In this document: one piece after another, positions 51,106 through 62,900 of the stretch
How positions within the stretch are numbered: the stretch's first letter is position 1
Layout: each line of letters begins with the position of its first letter
Assembly: GCF_003086295.3 (NCBI RefSeq)
Contig: NC_092044.1
Span: 73,432,024-73,496,023 of the forward strand
Reading direction: 5' to 3'
Length of the DNA: 64,000 bases
From: Arachis hypogaea
Lineage: Eukaryota; Streptophyta; Magnoliopsida; Fabales; Fabaceae
The notes under the pieces: model-generated
What the model was told of the DNA's origin: nothing
Databases searched by the model: none
What the model saw: the letters and a program-made list of their open reading frames with translations, nothing else
Made by a program: the position numbers and the translations under genes

Positions 51106-51683
51106 AGATATATTTACAAGACATTTTTTAATTCAAATTAAAAAAATTAACTATCTCTTTTTTAGTTTTAAATATTATTTTCTAATATAACGAAAAAGTG
51201 AAAATAATAATAATCACTCCCATAATTAAAATAGAGAATCTTAATATATACATGACACTATATATATCAAGAATTATTATATATGATATATAATTTTTTT
51301 TCTTTTCTATATTGACTATTTATATAATTTATTGAACAATTTTAATTTTTCATCTTAACATTTAATAAATTTAACATACAAAATAAATAACTTAAGTTAT
51401 TATTTAGGACAATAAGTATAATAATGCAAATATTTATTTATTTATTAGTAGTAAAAAAATATGTAAATATTATAAATTAATAATTTTTTTAGTATAAATC
51501 CAATAATAAAGATTATTAATTAAGTTAATTACATAATTAAAAAATTATGAAAAATTTATTAAATAATAATAAAAAAAATTATTATTTTCACATATTACAA
51601 AGTTTATAAAAAAAGATTTGGATAATAAATCAATCTTTAATAAATTATACATTAATTCTGTCAAAAAAAAACAATACATTGGA

Positions 51684-51689
<6 letters not shown>

Positions 51690-51714
<25 letters not shown>

Positions 51715-51740
51715 TATTATTATTATATATATATATATAT
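51690..51740. repeat. Short ATT and AT simple repeats
   Basis: Runs of ATT and AT dinucleotides in the 3' part of Helitron-like copy C. Confidence 0.85.
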
Positions 51741-52443
51741 CGATTATTAAATTTATAATTAATTTTTAACTCAATTTTTGATAATTAAAATTTAAATGAT
51801 TAAAATTATTAAATGATGAATATTTTGCATCTATTCAATTTATTTTTTATTGAAATTAAAAAAATGATGAGTTGCTAATCAATTCAAAATTTAAATTTAA
51901 ATTTGAGTAAAAAAATAAAAAAATATTTTAAATTTTATTTCACTAACCAGAATTAATTTTAAGATAAGAAATTACTTTGTACATCATATATATTGTAAGA
52001 TAGTATGATCATTTGTTATTTTTTAATGGTAAATATTGTTAAATAAAATGGTGTAAGAAATTAAAAGAAAATGTATTTACAAGTTTAGAAAATATTAATT
52101 TATTTTTCAATAGAATAAATTATATATTGAATAACAAAAGTTGTTATCGGTTTTTTTCACACTAACTAATATTCAACGATGGTGTTTCGATACACCATAT
52201 TACCAAAAATATTAATCGATCTAATAACTGTTGTAATGACATAAGTTTATGAATTTGAAAATTTAAAAATTATTTCATAAAATGTGAAGTTTTAACAGGT
52301 AACAATGTTCATCATATTATTTTGAGTTCAAGAATGAATACGATAGCAATAAATAAAATTGTCCCAAGTAAATTTCAACAAAGACAAAAATTCATAAGTA
52401 TTTTTACTAATGAAAAATTAATCTATTTTAAAGACAAATACAA

Positions 52444-52634
52444 TTTTTTTCTATGGATTTCCTAATAACTTGGCAAGTCGAGAATTAATCCACCACATAT
52501 TGATGCTCTATTTATTAAGGATCTGTCGCTAACTAATGGATTGTGATACACACAAGGCAAGATTCGAACTCCAAATATTTACTTAAGCCGGCAAATAAGT
52601 TGACCATTCAATAAATTCAAATTGATTAAAATAA
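52444..52634 (-). mobile_element. tRNA-related SINE-like unit
   Basis: On the minus strand the unit carries GGAGTTCGAATCTTGCC, a B-box-like word, then TCACAATCCATTAG-AGCGACA and AAATCCATAG before a terminal A-run. The same order occurs at 55049-55214. The A-box portion is poorly preserved. Confidence 0.45.
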
Positions 52635-52775
52635 ATATTAGTTATTTTTAATATTTTTAAGTTGTAAAATATTTATAATAATAATAATTACTATTTATAT
52701 TTTTATTTAAATTTTAATAAAAAATTTATATAATTTTATGTATTATCTTGTGCCTACACGAAAACATATACTAGT

Positions 52776-54192
52776 TTGATTTAAAAATTGCAAATATAAT
52801 TTAATCTGCAAGATTATCATATCAGATTAGATTTGAGCTGTACACTAATAAAATTGAATTGCAAATTTTAGGTAAATATCTACATATCTAAATTGTATAT
52901 CTGCAGATCTATAAAATAAATAAATATTTTTTATATTTTATTTTAATTAACAATTATCATATATGTTGTATTATTTTATTTTTATTACTTAAAAAATATG
53001 TTTAATAATATTTAAAGAATAAACATATTTAAAAGAATGAAAATAGATTTTTTATTTATAGTTTTAATTGAAATAAACATTTTAAAATATTTTTATATTT
53101 TGTGGATATATCTTATATCCGATCCGATTTGATTCACAAATTTATGGATCGAACATATTCGAGCCTAAAAATAAAAATATTAGATCCAATCTATCTGATA
53201 ATTTTAGCACAGATTAAATCAAAATCTTAACTATAGTCGATTCAATCCGTATTCACCCTATTTACAATCCTTGCTCAATGATTTTGACTATTATCTTAAG
53301 CAATTAGCTAGTACTATTTTATAACAACAAAATTGTTTAAAAAAAAAAGAATTGCAAAATATTTTGAGCAATACACAAATTAAGTCACATTTCCACTACT
53401 TATTAGAAGATATTACAATTAGGAATAATGATTGAGAATTTTAATTTATTTTTTAGTTATCTTTTTAATGTTTAAATAAAGAAAAAATGATGAATAGGTG
53501 TTTGATTTTTTGGTCTGTAGACATTTAAGTTTTTGAAAATTTAAAAATATATTTAAATTTTCGAAGATTTAAAAATATATTTAAGTCCTTAATCTTCTGA
53601 AAACTTGGACACATCAATCTCTAATGTTTACTTGAATTTGTCAAGCTAAATAGAAATATCAAACGTAACTTCTATTATACTGGCCTGACTGATATGGATG
53701 TGAGAGAGTTTTTAAAATGAGACATTAAATTCAGGATCGATGTGTTTAGATTTTGAGAAAGTCAAAGATTTAAATATATTTTTAAATTCTCAAAGACTTA
53801 AATATCTGTAAATAAAAAAATTAGAGATTAATTTATCTTTTTTTCTTAAATAAATAAAACTTTAAATATATATTTTTTAAATATCAAAAGATAAAAATTT
53901 AATTTTTATTTAGAATTAGGAAGATAAATTAGGACTATTAATTATTTTTTATAATTAATTATATAATTTAATACAACTATCCATATAAAATCAAGCCGTA
54001 AAGCGAGTCCGTGAGGATCTATATACCATTTTAAGCTTCCATAATTAGGGGGTCGCAAAAGATTAGAGCGCACCGACCCTTTCCGTATGGACTTTGTTAA
54101 AAGATAATAATAATAATAATATAATATGAATGCGTTTGTATTTTGTATGGTAATGGACAATGGTGATATGATTATATTGACTCCTGACTAGT
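52776..54192. other. AT-rich spacer
   Basis: No gene is supported. Part of 53500-53830 contains repeated AAGACTTAAATAT-type words of low complexity. Confidence 0.5.
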
Positions 54193-54200
54193 GATTAGTA

Positions 54201-54705
54201 TAGAGATGGTAATACCATCCGAATTTACAGGTATTTATTTCGTCTCTACTCGTTTGAGATGGGTAATTATCTGTTTTATACTGAGACAAATTTTTAACGG
54301 GACAGGTTCTTGAAAAGGGTATAGCAGAGTCGGATTTAGGTAATACCCGTCCCTACCCGTTCCGTTATATATATAATATATATAATTTTAATATATAATA
54401 TGTATAATATATGTAAAATAATTAGTAAATGATTAATAATATTGTATCATATTTAAATTTTTATTTTAATTTATGTTATGTATATAATAATAGTTATATA
54501 AATTTTGAAATTTAATTTTATTTATTAGATTTTAATAATTATAGGGACGGATAGGGACGGGGCGGATATCCACAGGAGCGGGTTAGGATTCAACGTTTGA
54601 CTATCCACAGGTAAAAGTGGGACGAATTTTATGCGAGTTGTTATACAGCGAGACGGGATCGGATAAAGAAAAAATCCGTCCCTACCCATCCCGTTGCCAC
54701 CCCTA
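54201..54705. mobile_element. hAT-type MITE with 8-bp target duplication
   Basis: It begins TAGAGATGGTAAT and ends GTTGCCACCCCTA, an imperfect TAGGGGTGGCAA-type inverted pair. It is flanked by GATTAGTA (54193-54200) and GACTAGTA (54706-54713), 7/8 identical. Subterminal CCCGTCCCTACCCGT and GGGACGGATAGGGACGGGG words are complementary, with an AT-rich core. Confidence 0.8.
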
Positions 54706-55048
54706 GACTAGTAGAAATCAATTAAATGTACAAAGCATGCTCTCAAATATGTTTATTATTGCTTTGTCATACTTAGCAGTGATCCTTGCATTGTTTGTTT
54801 GTGTTCATTAGATCACCTGCAATTTCTTTTCAGTAATGTGTCTTGTCTTAGCAAGATACTAACCACCATCTTGGACTTTCTTCCTTCATAAATCATAAAT
54901 AATAAAGAATCAAGTATGTACAATTACAAGCTGCATGATATTAATTATATTATTAACTCTATTCATATTTTTTTTTGAGCTCAACCATTTTGATACATGC
55001 CAAAGTATTGAGATTAGGATAAACTAAATAAGTAAATATTGATATTTT

Positions 55049-55214
55049 TTTTTATCCTCCATCTCGATAGACTAAGGATTAATCTTTGCGGATCGGAGTT
55101 CCATTTAAGGATTTGTCGCTGCCCAATGGATTGCTGCATACAAAAAACGTGATTCAAATACTTATTTAAAGAGACTAGTGAATTAACTACTAGACTAATG
55201 CAATTTGGTTTAAA
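55049..55214 (-). mobile_element. tRNA-related SINE-like unit
   Basis: On the minus strand it reads AAACCAAATTGCATTAGTC-TAGTAGTT (decayed A-box), ATTTGAATCACG (decayed B-box), then CAGCAATCCATTGGGCAGCG and a terminal A-run. It resembles a tRNA-like legume SINE family recalled from memory. Confidence 0.5.
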
Positions 55215-55559
55215 TATTGATACCTTTGTTACACAGTCACAATAACTACTGAGGAAGATTTTAGAACTTTGGAACTACCAAGATCCAGTCAACAAAAATA
55301 AATCTGCCATTATGAGCTTGATTATGGGTAAAGGCTTAGGAGAGAACCCATTCTCTTTTCTATATCTCAAACAAAAAACAATAAAATGATAAAAACGAAC
55401 AACTTTTCTCAGTTTGTCTCGTGAGAAGTAGGGTATCCCAACCCAAGAAAGTAGCGTGTCCAATGCCGGAGGTAATTACTAACTCCTACGTATGAAAAAA
55501 AAAAAAACCCCTCCTTCTTATGGTGGAGTTCCCTTTTAGTTTAGGATAATTACTAAAGT

Positions 55560-55770
55560 GTTTGCAAAGTTGTGAAAATCAAACCGATTATTGAACTGTT
55601 TTAGTTATTGGTTTGTTGGTTTATAGATTCAACTAGTTCGATTTTGGTTGAATTGAAAAAACGATTTTATAATAAAATAATAAATAAAATATTAAAACAT
55701 AATTATAGTCTAATATAAATATTAAAATATCATCCAAATTAAAGTACTACATAAATCAGAATATTATGAT
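55560..55770. mobile_element. hAT-like terminal fragment
   Basis: AACCGATTATTGAACTG, TTGGTTTGTTGGTTTATAG and GTTCGATTTTGGTTGAATTG are degenerate copies of the GGTT-rich subterminal words seen at 29940, followed by AT-rich sequence. No partner end was found. Confidence 0.3.
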
Positions 55771-56207
55771 CTCATTCAAGTACAAATTTAAAAGTTAAAT
55801 AACAAAAAAAAAAAAAACCAAACATAAAATGCCAAAATCACAATGTTATTGATACTAATGATGCATGCCATTAATTCTGGATGGAGTCATAAATTAAGGA
55901 ATGGAATAATATATATCCTCTTGCTTTCAGTTTGCTTATTGATTTCGTAATACACTATATATCTGTTCACCAATTTCATAATTTATCATCCACAAAAGGG
56001 AAATTACAATCCAGTGAATCAACAAAGACCTCAAACTTGTCAAGTTTCAAAAATTTAACAAATATGGATATATGTGTGAACTGTTATTAAAATTTGTGTT
56101 TGTGTTAAAACAGTAAAATACAAACACAAAACAACAGCAATTCAATCTCCAGCAGTACATCACTATGCAAAGAAATCACAAAATCCTACATAACTGAAAT
56201 AAATAAT

Positions 56208-57966
56208 TGATGAGCGGATAATTTATACGCTTTTCGGCATTGTTTTTAGATAGTTTTTAGTATAATCTAGCTATTTTTAGGGATGTTTTCATTAGTTTTT
56301 ATGCTAAATTCACATTTCTGGACTTTACTATGAGTTTGTGTGTTTTTCTGTGATTTCAGATAATTTCTGGCTGAAATTGAGGGACCTGAGTAAAACTCTG
56401 ATAAAAGGCTGACAAAGGACTGCTAATGCTGTTGGATTCTGACCTCCCTGTACTCGAAAGATTTTCTAGAGCTACAGAACTCCAAATGGTGCACTCTCAA
56501 CGGCGTTATAAAGTAGACATCCAGAGCTTTCCAGAAATATATAATAGTCCATACTTTATTCGAGATTAGACGACGTAAACTGGCGCTCAACGCCAGTTTC
56601 ATGCTGCACTCTGGAGTCAAACACCAGAAACACGTCACGAACCAGAGTTGAACGCCAAAAACATGTTACAACTTGGCGTTCAACTCCAAAAGAAGCCTCT
56701 ACACGTGTAAAGCTCAAGCTCAGCCCAAGCACATACCAAGTGGGCCCTGGAAATGGATTTATGCATCAATTACTTACTTTTGTAAACCCTAGTAGCTAGT
56801 CTAGTATAAATAGGACATTTTACTATTGTATTAGACGTCTTTGACCATTCGGTCTTTGACCATTCGGTCTTTTGACCATAGGTCCTTCTCCCTATTTTCA
56901 AATTCATATCATATTTTGGGGGCTGGCCATTCGGCCATACCTGGACATTCACTTATGTATTTTCAACTGTGGAGTCTCTACACACCATATATTAAGGGTG
57001 TGGAGCTCTGCTGTACCTCAAGTTTTAATGTAATTACTACTATTTTCTATTCAATTCAATTTATTCCTGTTCTAAGATACCATTCATACTTCAACCTGAT
57101 GGATGTGATGATCTGTGACACTCATCATCATCCGTCCCTATGAACGCGTGCCTGACAACCCCTTCCGTTCTACAAGCGAAAGCTAGAGTGTGTATCTCTT
57201 GGATTCCTGATGTACGACACATGGTTGCCCTCGCCTGACAACCGAGCCTTCCATTCCGTGAGATCAGAGTCTTCGTGGTATAAGCTAGAATTGATGGCGG
57301 CATTCATGAGAATCCGAAAAGTCTAAACCTTGTCTGTGGTATTTCGAGTAGGATTCCGGGATTGAATGAATGTGACGAGCTTCAAACTCGCAATTGTTGG
57401 GCGTGATGACAAACGCAAAAGAATCAAGGGATTCTATTCCGACATGATCGAGAACCGACAGATGATTAGCCGTGCCGTGACAGAGCATTTGGACCTTTTT
57501 CACTGAGAGGATGGGATGTAGCCATTGACAACAGTGATGCCCTACATACAGCTTGCCATGGAAAGGAGTAAGAAGGATTGGATGAAGGCAGTAGAAAAGC
57601 AGAGATTCAGAAGGAGCACAGCATCTTCATACGCATATCTGAAATTCCCAGCGATGATCTACATAAGTATTTCTATCTTTATTTTCTGTTTATTTACTAT
57701 TATTATTCGAAAACTCTACCACCATTTATTATCCGCCTGACTGAGATTTACAAGATGACCATAGCTTGCTTCATACCAACAATCTCTCTGGGATCGACCC
57801 TTACTCACGTAAGGCTTATTACTTGGACGACCCAATACACTTGCTGGTTAGTTGAGCGAAGTTGTGAAATAATGTTAGATCATGGTATTGAGCACCAAGT
57901 TTTTGGGGCCATTACCAGGGAATCAATTTCGAACAACAAATTAAGTATGAATCACAATTTTGTCCA
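56208..57966 (+). repeat. 5' LTR of the FIDEL-like element
   Basis: It starts TGATGAGCGG and ends at CA about 10 bp before the primer site. It contains a TATAAATAG box (56805-56813), three tandem TTTGACCATTCGGTC-like words (56834-56880), and four palindrome-related units at exact 31-bp steps (56580, 56611, 56642, 56673). The 3' boundary is a best guess because the second LTR is not in view. Confidence 0.75.
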
Positions 57967-57993
57967 CCAAGTTTTTGGCGCCGTTGCCGGGGA
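57904..57993 (+). other. Primer binding site, plus an upstream degenerate copy
   Basis: The functional-looking site TGGCGCCGTTGCCGGGGA is at 57976-57993. A 14/18 copy, TGGGGCCATTACCAGGGA, is at 57904-57921. Both are preceded by CACCAAGTTTT. Confidence 0.85.
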
Positions 57994-59666
57994 TTGTTCG
58001 AGTATGGACAACTGAAGGTTCATCTTGTTGCTCAGATTAGGTAATTTTCTTTTTTTTTTATCTTCTTTTCAAAAAGTTTTCAAAAATATTTTTCAAAGAT
58101 TTTCTCCCTCTATTTTCGAAAAATCCTTCAGAGTTTTTAAGAATGAATTCTAGAGTTTCAAAATGGTATGCTGAAGCTTGGCTGGCCATCAAGCTTTAGA
58201 CTAACTTGGTATGATTCCTGGGATTTTAATTGAGGACTTTGAATTCATTACTTCCTTTTTCCTATATGTTTTTCAAAAAATATAAAATAAAATCCAAAAA
58301 AATAATAAAATTATAAAAATAAAAAATATTTTTGTGTTTCTTGTTTGAGTCTTGTGTCATGTTTTAAGTTTGGTGTCAATTGCATATTCATCTTGTTCTT
58401 GCAATTTTTGAAAACTCATGCATTCATGGTGTTCTTCATGATCTTCAAGTTGTTCTTGGTAAGTCTTCTTGTTTGATCTTGATGTTTTCTTGTTTTGTAT
58501 CTTTTGTTGTTTTTCATGTGCATTTTTGCATTCATAGTGTCTAAACATTAAAAATTTTTAAGTTTGGTGTCTTGCATGTTTTCTTTGCATCAAAATTTTT
58601 TCAAAAATATGTTCTTGATGTTCATCATGATCTTCAAAATGTTCTTGGTGTTCATATTGACATTCATAGTGTTCTTGCATGCATTATGTGTTTTGATTCA
58701 TAATTTTCATGTTTTGAGTCATTTTTTATGTTTTTCTCTCTCATAATTAAAAATTCAAAAATAAAAAATATCTTTTCCTTTTTTCTCTCAAAATTTCAAA
58801 AATTTGAGTTGACTTAGTCAAAAAATTTTAAAATTAGTTAGTTCTTATAAGTCAAGTCAAATTTTCAAATTTTAAAAATCTTATCTTTTTAAAACTTTTT
58901 CAAAATTCAAATCTTTTTCATTTTTCTTTTATGATTTTCGAAAATTTCAAAAATTATTTTCAAAATCTTTTCTTAATTTTATTTCAAATTTTCGAAACTT
59001 AACTAATAAGTAATGTGATTTATTCAAAAATTTGAAGTTTGTTACTTTCTTGTTAAGAAAGGCTCAATCTTTAAATTCTAGAATCATATCTTTTAGTTTC
59101 TTGTTAGTCAAGTAATTAATTTTAATTTTAAACATTAAATATTTTTCAACCATATCCTTTTAATCATATCTTTTTGTCATATCTTTTTCAAAATTTTATC
59201 TTTTTCAAATATTTGATTTCAAAATATCTTCTTATCTTCTTATCTTTTCAAATTTGATTTTCAAATCTTTTTCAAACTAACCAATTAACTTTTGTTTGTT
59301 TCTTATCTTTTTCAAAACCACCTAACTAATTTTCTCTCTCTAATTTTCGAAAATACCTCACCTCTTTTTCAAAATTCTTTTTAATTAATTAATTGTTTTA
59401 AATTTTAATTTTGATTTTACTTCTTATCTTAATTTTTGAAAATCATTAACTCCTTTTCAAAAATTATTTTCGAAAACTTCTGTCTCTCATCTTATTTATT
59501 TAGTCATTCGCTAACACTTTTCTTCATCTCAAATCTCTGCCCTTATCCTCACCTTTGTGTTTGGATTCTCCTTTCTTTATTCCCTTTCTTCGTCTACTAA
59601 CAATAAGGAACCTTTTTACTGTGACATAGAGGATTCCTCTTCTTTTTCTGCTCTCTTCTCTTTCAT
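57994..59666 (+). other. Untranslated leader of the FIDEL-like element
   Basis: AT-rich, made of repeated TTTTCAAAATT and CTTATCTTTTTC words, with several AAGTTTGGTGTC words. No open frame is supported. Confidence 0.6.
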
Positions 59667-60865
59667 ATGAGCAGGAATAAGGAAAAAGGCATTCTTGTTA
59701 AAGCTGATCCTGAACTTGAAAGGACTCTGAAGAGGAAACTAAGAGAAGCTAAATTAGAACAATCCAGAGACAACCTTGCTGAAATTTTTGAACAAGAAAA
59801 GGATATGGCAGCCGAATCCAACAACAATAATGCAAGGAGGATGCTTGGTGATTATACTACACCTACTTCCAAGATTGATGGAAGAAGCATCTCAATTCCT
59901 ACTATTGGAGCAAACAATTTTGAGCTGAAACCTCAATTAGTTGCTCTAATGCAACAAAACTGCAAGTTTCATGAATTTCCATCAGAAGATCCCTACCAGT
60001 TCTTAACTGAGTTCTTGCAGATCTGTGAGATTGTTAAGACTAATGGAGTAGATCTTGAAGTCTACAGACTCATGCTTTTCCCTTTTGCTGTAAGAGACAG
60101 AGCTAGAGCATGGTTGGACTCTCAACCTAAGGATAGCCTGGACTCCTGGGATAAGCTGGTCACGGCCTTCTTGGCTAAATTCTTTCCTCCTCAAAAGCTG
60201 AGCAAGCTTAGAGTGCATGTTCAGACCTTCAAACAGATGGTGAATCCCTCTATGAAGCTTGGGAAAGATACAAACAGATGACCAAAAGATGTCCTTCTGA
60301 CATATTTTCAGAATGGACCATGATAGATATATTCTATTATGGTCTATCTGAGTTCTCTAAGATGTCACCGGACCATTTTGCAGGTGGATCCATTCACCTA
60401 AAGAAAATGCCTGTAGAAGCTCAAGAACTTATTGACATGGTTGCAAATAACCAGTTTATGTACATTTCTGAGAGGAATTCCGTGAATAATGGGATGCCTC
60501 AAAGGAAGGAAGTTCTTGAAATTGATACTCTGAATGTCATATTGGCTCAGAACAAAATGTTGACTCAGCAAGTCAACATGATTTCTCAAAGTCTGAATGG
60601 ATGGCAAAATACATCCAACAGTACTAAAGAGGCATCTTCTGAAGAAGAAGCTTATGATCCTGAGAACCCTGCAATAGCAGAGGTAAATTATATGGGTGAA
60701 CCTTATGGAAACACCTATAATTCATCATGGAGAAATCATCCAAATTTCTCATGGAAGGATCAACAAAAGCCTCAACAAGGCTTTAATAATGGTGGAAGAA
60801 ATAGGCTCAGCAATATCAAGCCTTATCCATCATCTTCTCAGCAACAGATAGAGAATTCTGAATAG
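59667..60865 (+). pseudogene. gag of the FIDEL-like element, frameshifted
   Basis: The start codon at 59667 opens SRNKEKGILVKADPELERTL, a Lys/Glu-rich N-terminus, followed by a capsid-type domain (FHEFPSEDPYQFLTEFLQIC, AWLDSQPKDSLDSWDKLV, FLAKFFPPQK). The frame is lost near 60238-60245 and resumes from 60278 with TKRCPSDIFSEW. The C-terminal part is Asn/Gln/Ser-rich and ends at an in-frame TAG (60863-60865). Further in-frame sequence with another TAG at 61028-61030 links it to the protease section, so the original product was probably one gag-protease polyprotein. Confidence 0.85.
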
Positions 60866-61984
60866 AGCACCTCTAACTTAGCAAACTTAGTCTCTGATCT
60901 GTCTAAGGCTACTTTAAGTTTCATGAGTGAAACAAGGTCCTCCATTAGAATTCTGGAGGCACAAGTGGGCCAGCTGAGTAAGAAAATCACTGAAACTCCT
61001 TCTAGTACTCTCCTAAGCAATACTGAATAGAATCCAAAAAGAGAGTGCAAGGCCATTGATATAATCAATATGGCCGAACCTAGAGAGGAAGGAGAGGACG
61101 TGAATCCCAATGAGGAAGACCTCATGGGACGTCTCTCAAGCAAGAAGGAGTTCCCTATTGAGGACCCAAGGGAATCTGAGGCTCATATAGAGACCATAGA
61201 GATCCCATTAAACCTCCTTCTGCCATTCATGAGCTCTGAAAACTATTCTTCCTCTGAAGAGGATGAAGATGTAACTGGAGAGCAAGTTGCTCAATATTTA
61301 GGAGCTATCATGAAGCTGAATGCCAAGTTATTTGGTAATGAGACTTGGGAAGGTGAACCTCCCTTGCTCATTAGTGAACTAGATACATGGGTTCAGCAAA
61401 CTTTACCTCAAAAGAGAAAAGATCCTGGCAATTTCGTAATACCCTGCACCATAGGCACCATGATCTTTGAAAAAGCTCTGTGTAACCTGGGGTCAGGTAT
61501 AAATCTTATGCCACTCTCTGTAATGGAGAAGCTGGGAATCATGGAGGTACAACCTGTCATGTTCTCATTACAAATGGCAAACAAGTCAGTAAGACAAGCT
61601 TATGGATTAGTAGAGGACGTATTAGTGAAGGTTAAAGGCCTTTACATCCCTGCTGATTTCATAATCTTAGACACTAGGAAGGAGGAGGATGAATGCATCA
61701 TCTTTGGAAGACCCTTCCTAGCCACAGCAGGAGTTGTGATTGATGTTGACAAAGGAGAACTAGTCCTTCAATTAAATGAGGACTACCTTGTGTTTAAAGC
61801 TCAAGGATCTTCCTCTGCAACCATGGAGAGGAAGTATGAAAAGCTTCTCTCAGTACAGAGTCAAACAAAGCCCCCACAATCAAACTCTAAGTTTGGTGTT
61901 AAGAGGCCACAACCAAACTCTAAGTTTGGTGTTGAATCCCCACATCCAAACTCTAAGTTTGGTGTTGGAAGTCTACAACATTGA
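60866..61984 (+). pseudogene. Aspartic protease region of the FIDEL-like element, catalytic Asp lost
   Basis: It continues the gag frame. It contains NFVIPCTIGTMIFEKALCNL and the active-site position reads CNLGSGINLMP where the family normally has CDLGASINLMP, so the catalytic Asp is Asn. Then come GLYIPADFIILD and CIIFGRPFLATAGVVIDVDKG, the usual flap and second-half motifs. The C-terminus carries three tandem NSKFGV units encoded by an 'AACTCTAAGTTTGGTGTT' repeat. A TAG interrupts at 61028-61030. The stop is at 61982-61984, and no RT follows. Confidence 0.8.
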
Positions 61985-62212
61985 CCTGATCACCTGTGAG
62001 GCTCCATGAGAGCCCACTGTCAAGCTATTGACAATTAAAGAAGCGCTTATTGGGAGGCAACCCAATTTTTATTTATCTAATTTTATTTTTTATTTTATTG
62101 TTCTTTTATGTTTTATTAAGTTCATGATCATGTGGAGTCACAAAAAAATATTAAAATTAAAAACAGAATAAAAAACAGCAGAAGAAAAATCATACCCTGG
62201 AGGAAGGACTTA

Positions 62213-62482
62213 CTGGCGTTTAAACGCCAGTATGGAGCATCTGGCTGGCGTTCAACGCCAGAACAGAGCATGGATCTGGCATTGAACACCAGAAATAAGC
62301 AGCATCCTGGCATTTGAACGCCAAGAATACACCCTGGGAGAGCTGGCGTTGAACGCCAGAAACAAGCATGGAACTGGCGTTCAACGCCAGAAACATGCTG
62401 CAATTGGGCGTTGAACGCCCAAAACAAGCATCACTTTGGCGTTTAAATGCCAGAATTGTATGTAAAGGCATTTTAAATGCCT
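62213..62482 (+). repeat. Nine-unit palindrome array with a 31-bp period
   Basis: Units based on CTGGCGTTNAACGCCAG start at 62213, 62245, 62276, 62307, 62343, 62374, 62405, 62436 and 62467. Steps are 32, 31, 31, 36, 31, 31, 31 and 31 bp. Several units have perfect 8-bp arms around one variable base; the first is the 18-bp perfect palindrome CTGGCGTTTAAACGCCAG. Later units decay towards GGCATTTTAAATGCC. Spacers share words such as AGAAACAAGCATGGAA. Confidence 0.95.
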
Positions 62483-62900
62483 AATTGGTGCAGGGATGTA
62501 AATCCTTGACACCTCAAGATTTGTGGACCCCACAGGATCATCTCAGGATCTGCGGACCCTACAGGATCCCCACCTACCTCAACTCACGTTCTTTCTTCTT
62601 CACCAATCACCTCAATCTCTCTTTCCTATCACCTCTTCACCACTCACATCCATCCATCTCTTCCCCACCCAATCCCACCCATATGGCCGAAACATACACA
62701 TCTCTCCCTCTCATCCATATTGTCTCTTCTTCTTCTTCTTTTCTTTCTTCTCTTGCTCGAGGGTGAGGAATATTCTAAGTTTGGTGTGGTAAAAGCATAA
62801 CTTTTTTTTTGTTTTTCCATAACCATTGATGGCACCTAAGGCCAGAGAAACCTAAAAAAAAAAGATAGAAAAGGGAAGACAAAAAATTTTTCCATCTCAA
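62483..62900 (+). other. Internal non-coding region of the FIDEL-like element
   Basis: It holds a tandem GGACCC(C/T)ACAGGATC pair, a pyrimidine-rich stretch and an ATGGCACCTAAGGCC start followed by an early stop, probably the remnant of a second small frame. Confidence 0.45.

Larger units (their letters stand above)
38466..52774 (+). mobile_element. Helitron-like element, copy C, split by later insertions
   Basis: It begins TCTATTCTATTATATAAAA after an A and ends with CTAG at 52771-52774 before a T. Nine nucleotides upstream of CTAG is a 5-bp hairpin, TTGTG-CCTA-CACGA (52748-52761), with one G.T pair. This is the architecture of a Helitron 3' terminus. The host sequence is interrupted by the LTR retrotransposon at 38745-47830 and by an insertion at about 48745-51105, both absent from copy A. 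Without them it would be about 2.9 kb. No Rep/helicase gene is visible. Confidence 0.5.
54714..56207. other. AT-rich spacer
   Basis: Besides the SINE-like and hAT-like fragments listed separately, no gene is supported. Confidence 0.5.

Noticed and set aside
62213..62482. CRISPR-like regular array
   Set aside because: The units are palindromes inside a plant retrotransposon, spacers are similar to each other and no cas genes exist; it is annotated as a repeat array instead.
62485..62792. Pro/Ser/His-rich open frames after the palindrome array
   Set aside because: Pyrimidine-rich composition, no domain, inside a non-coding retroelement region.
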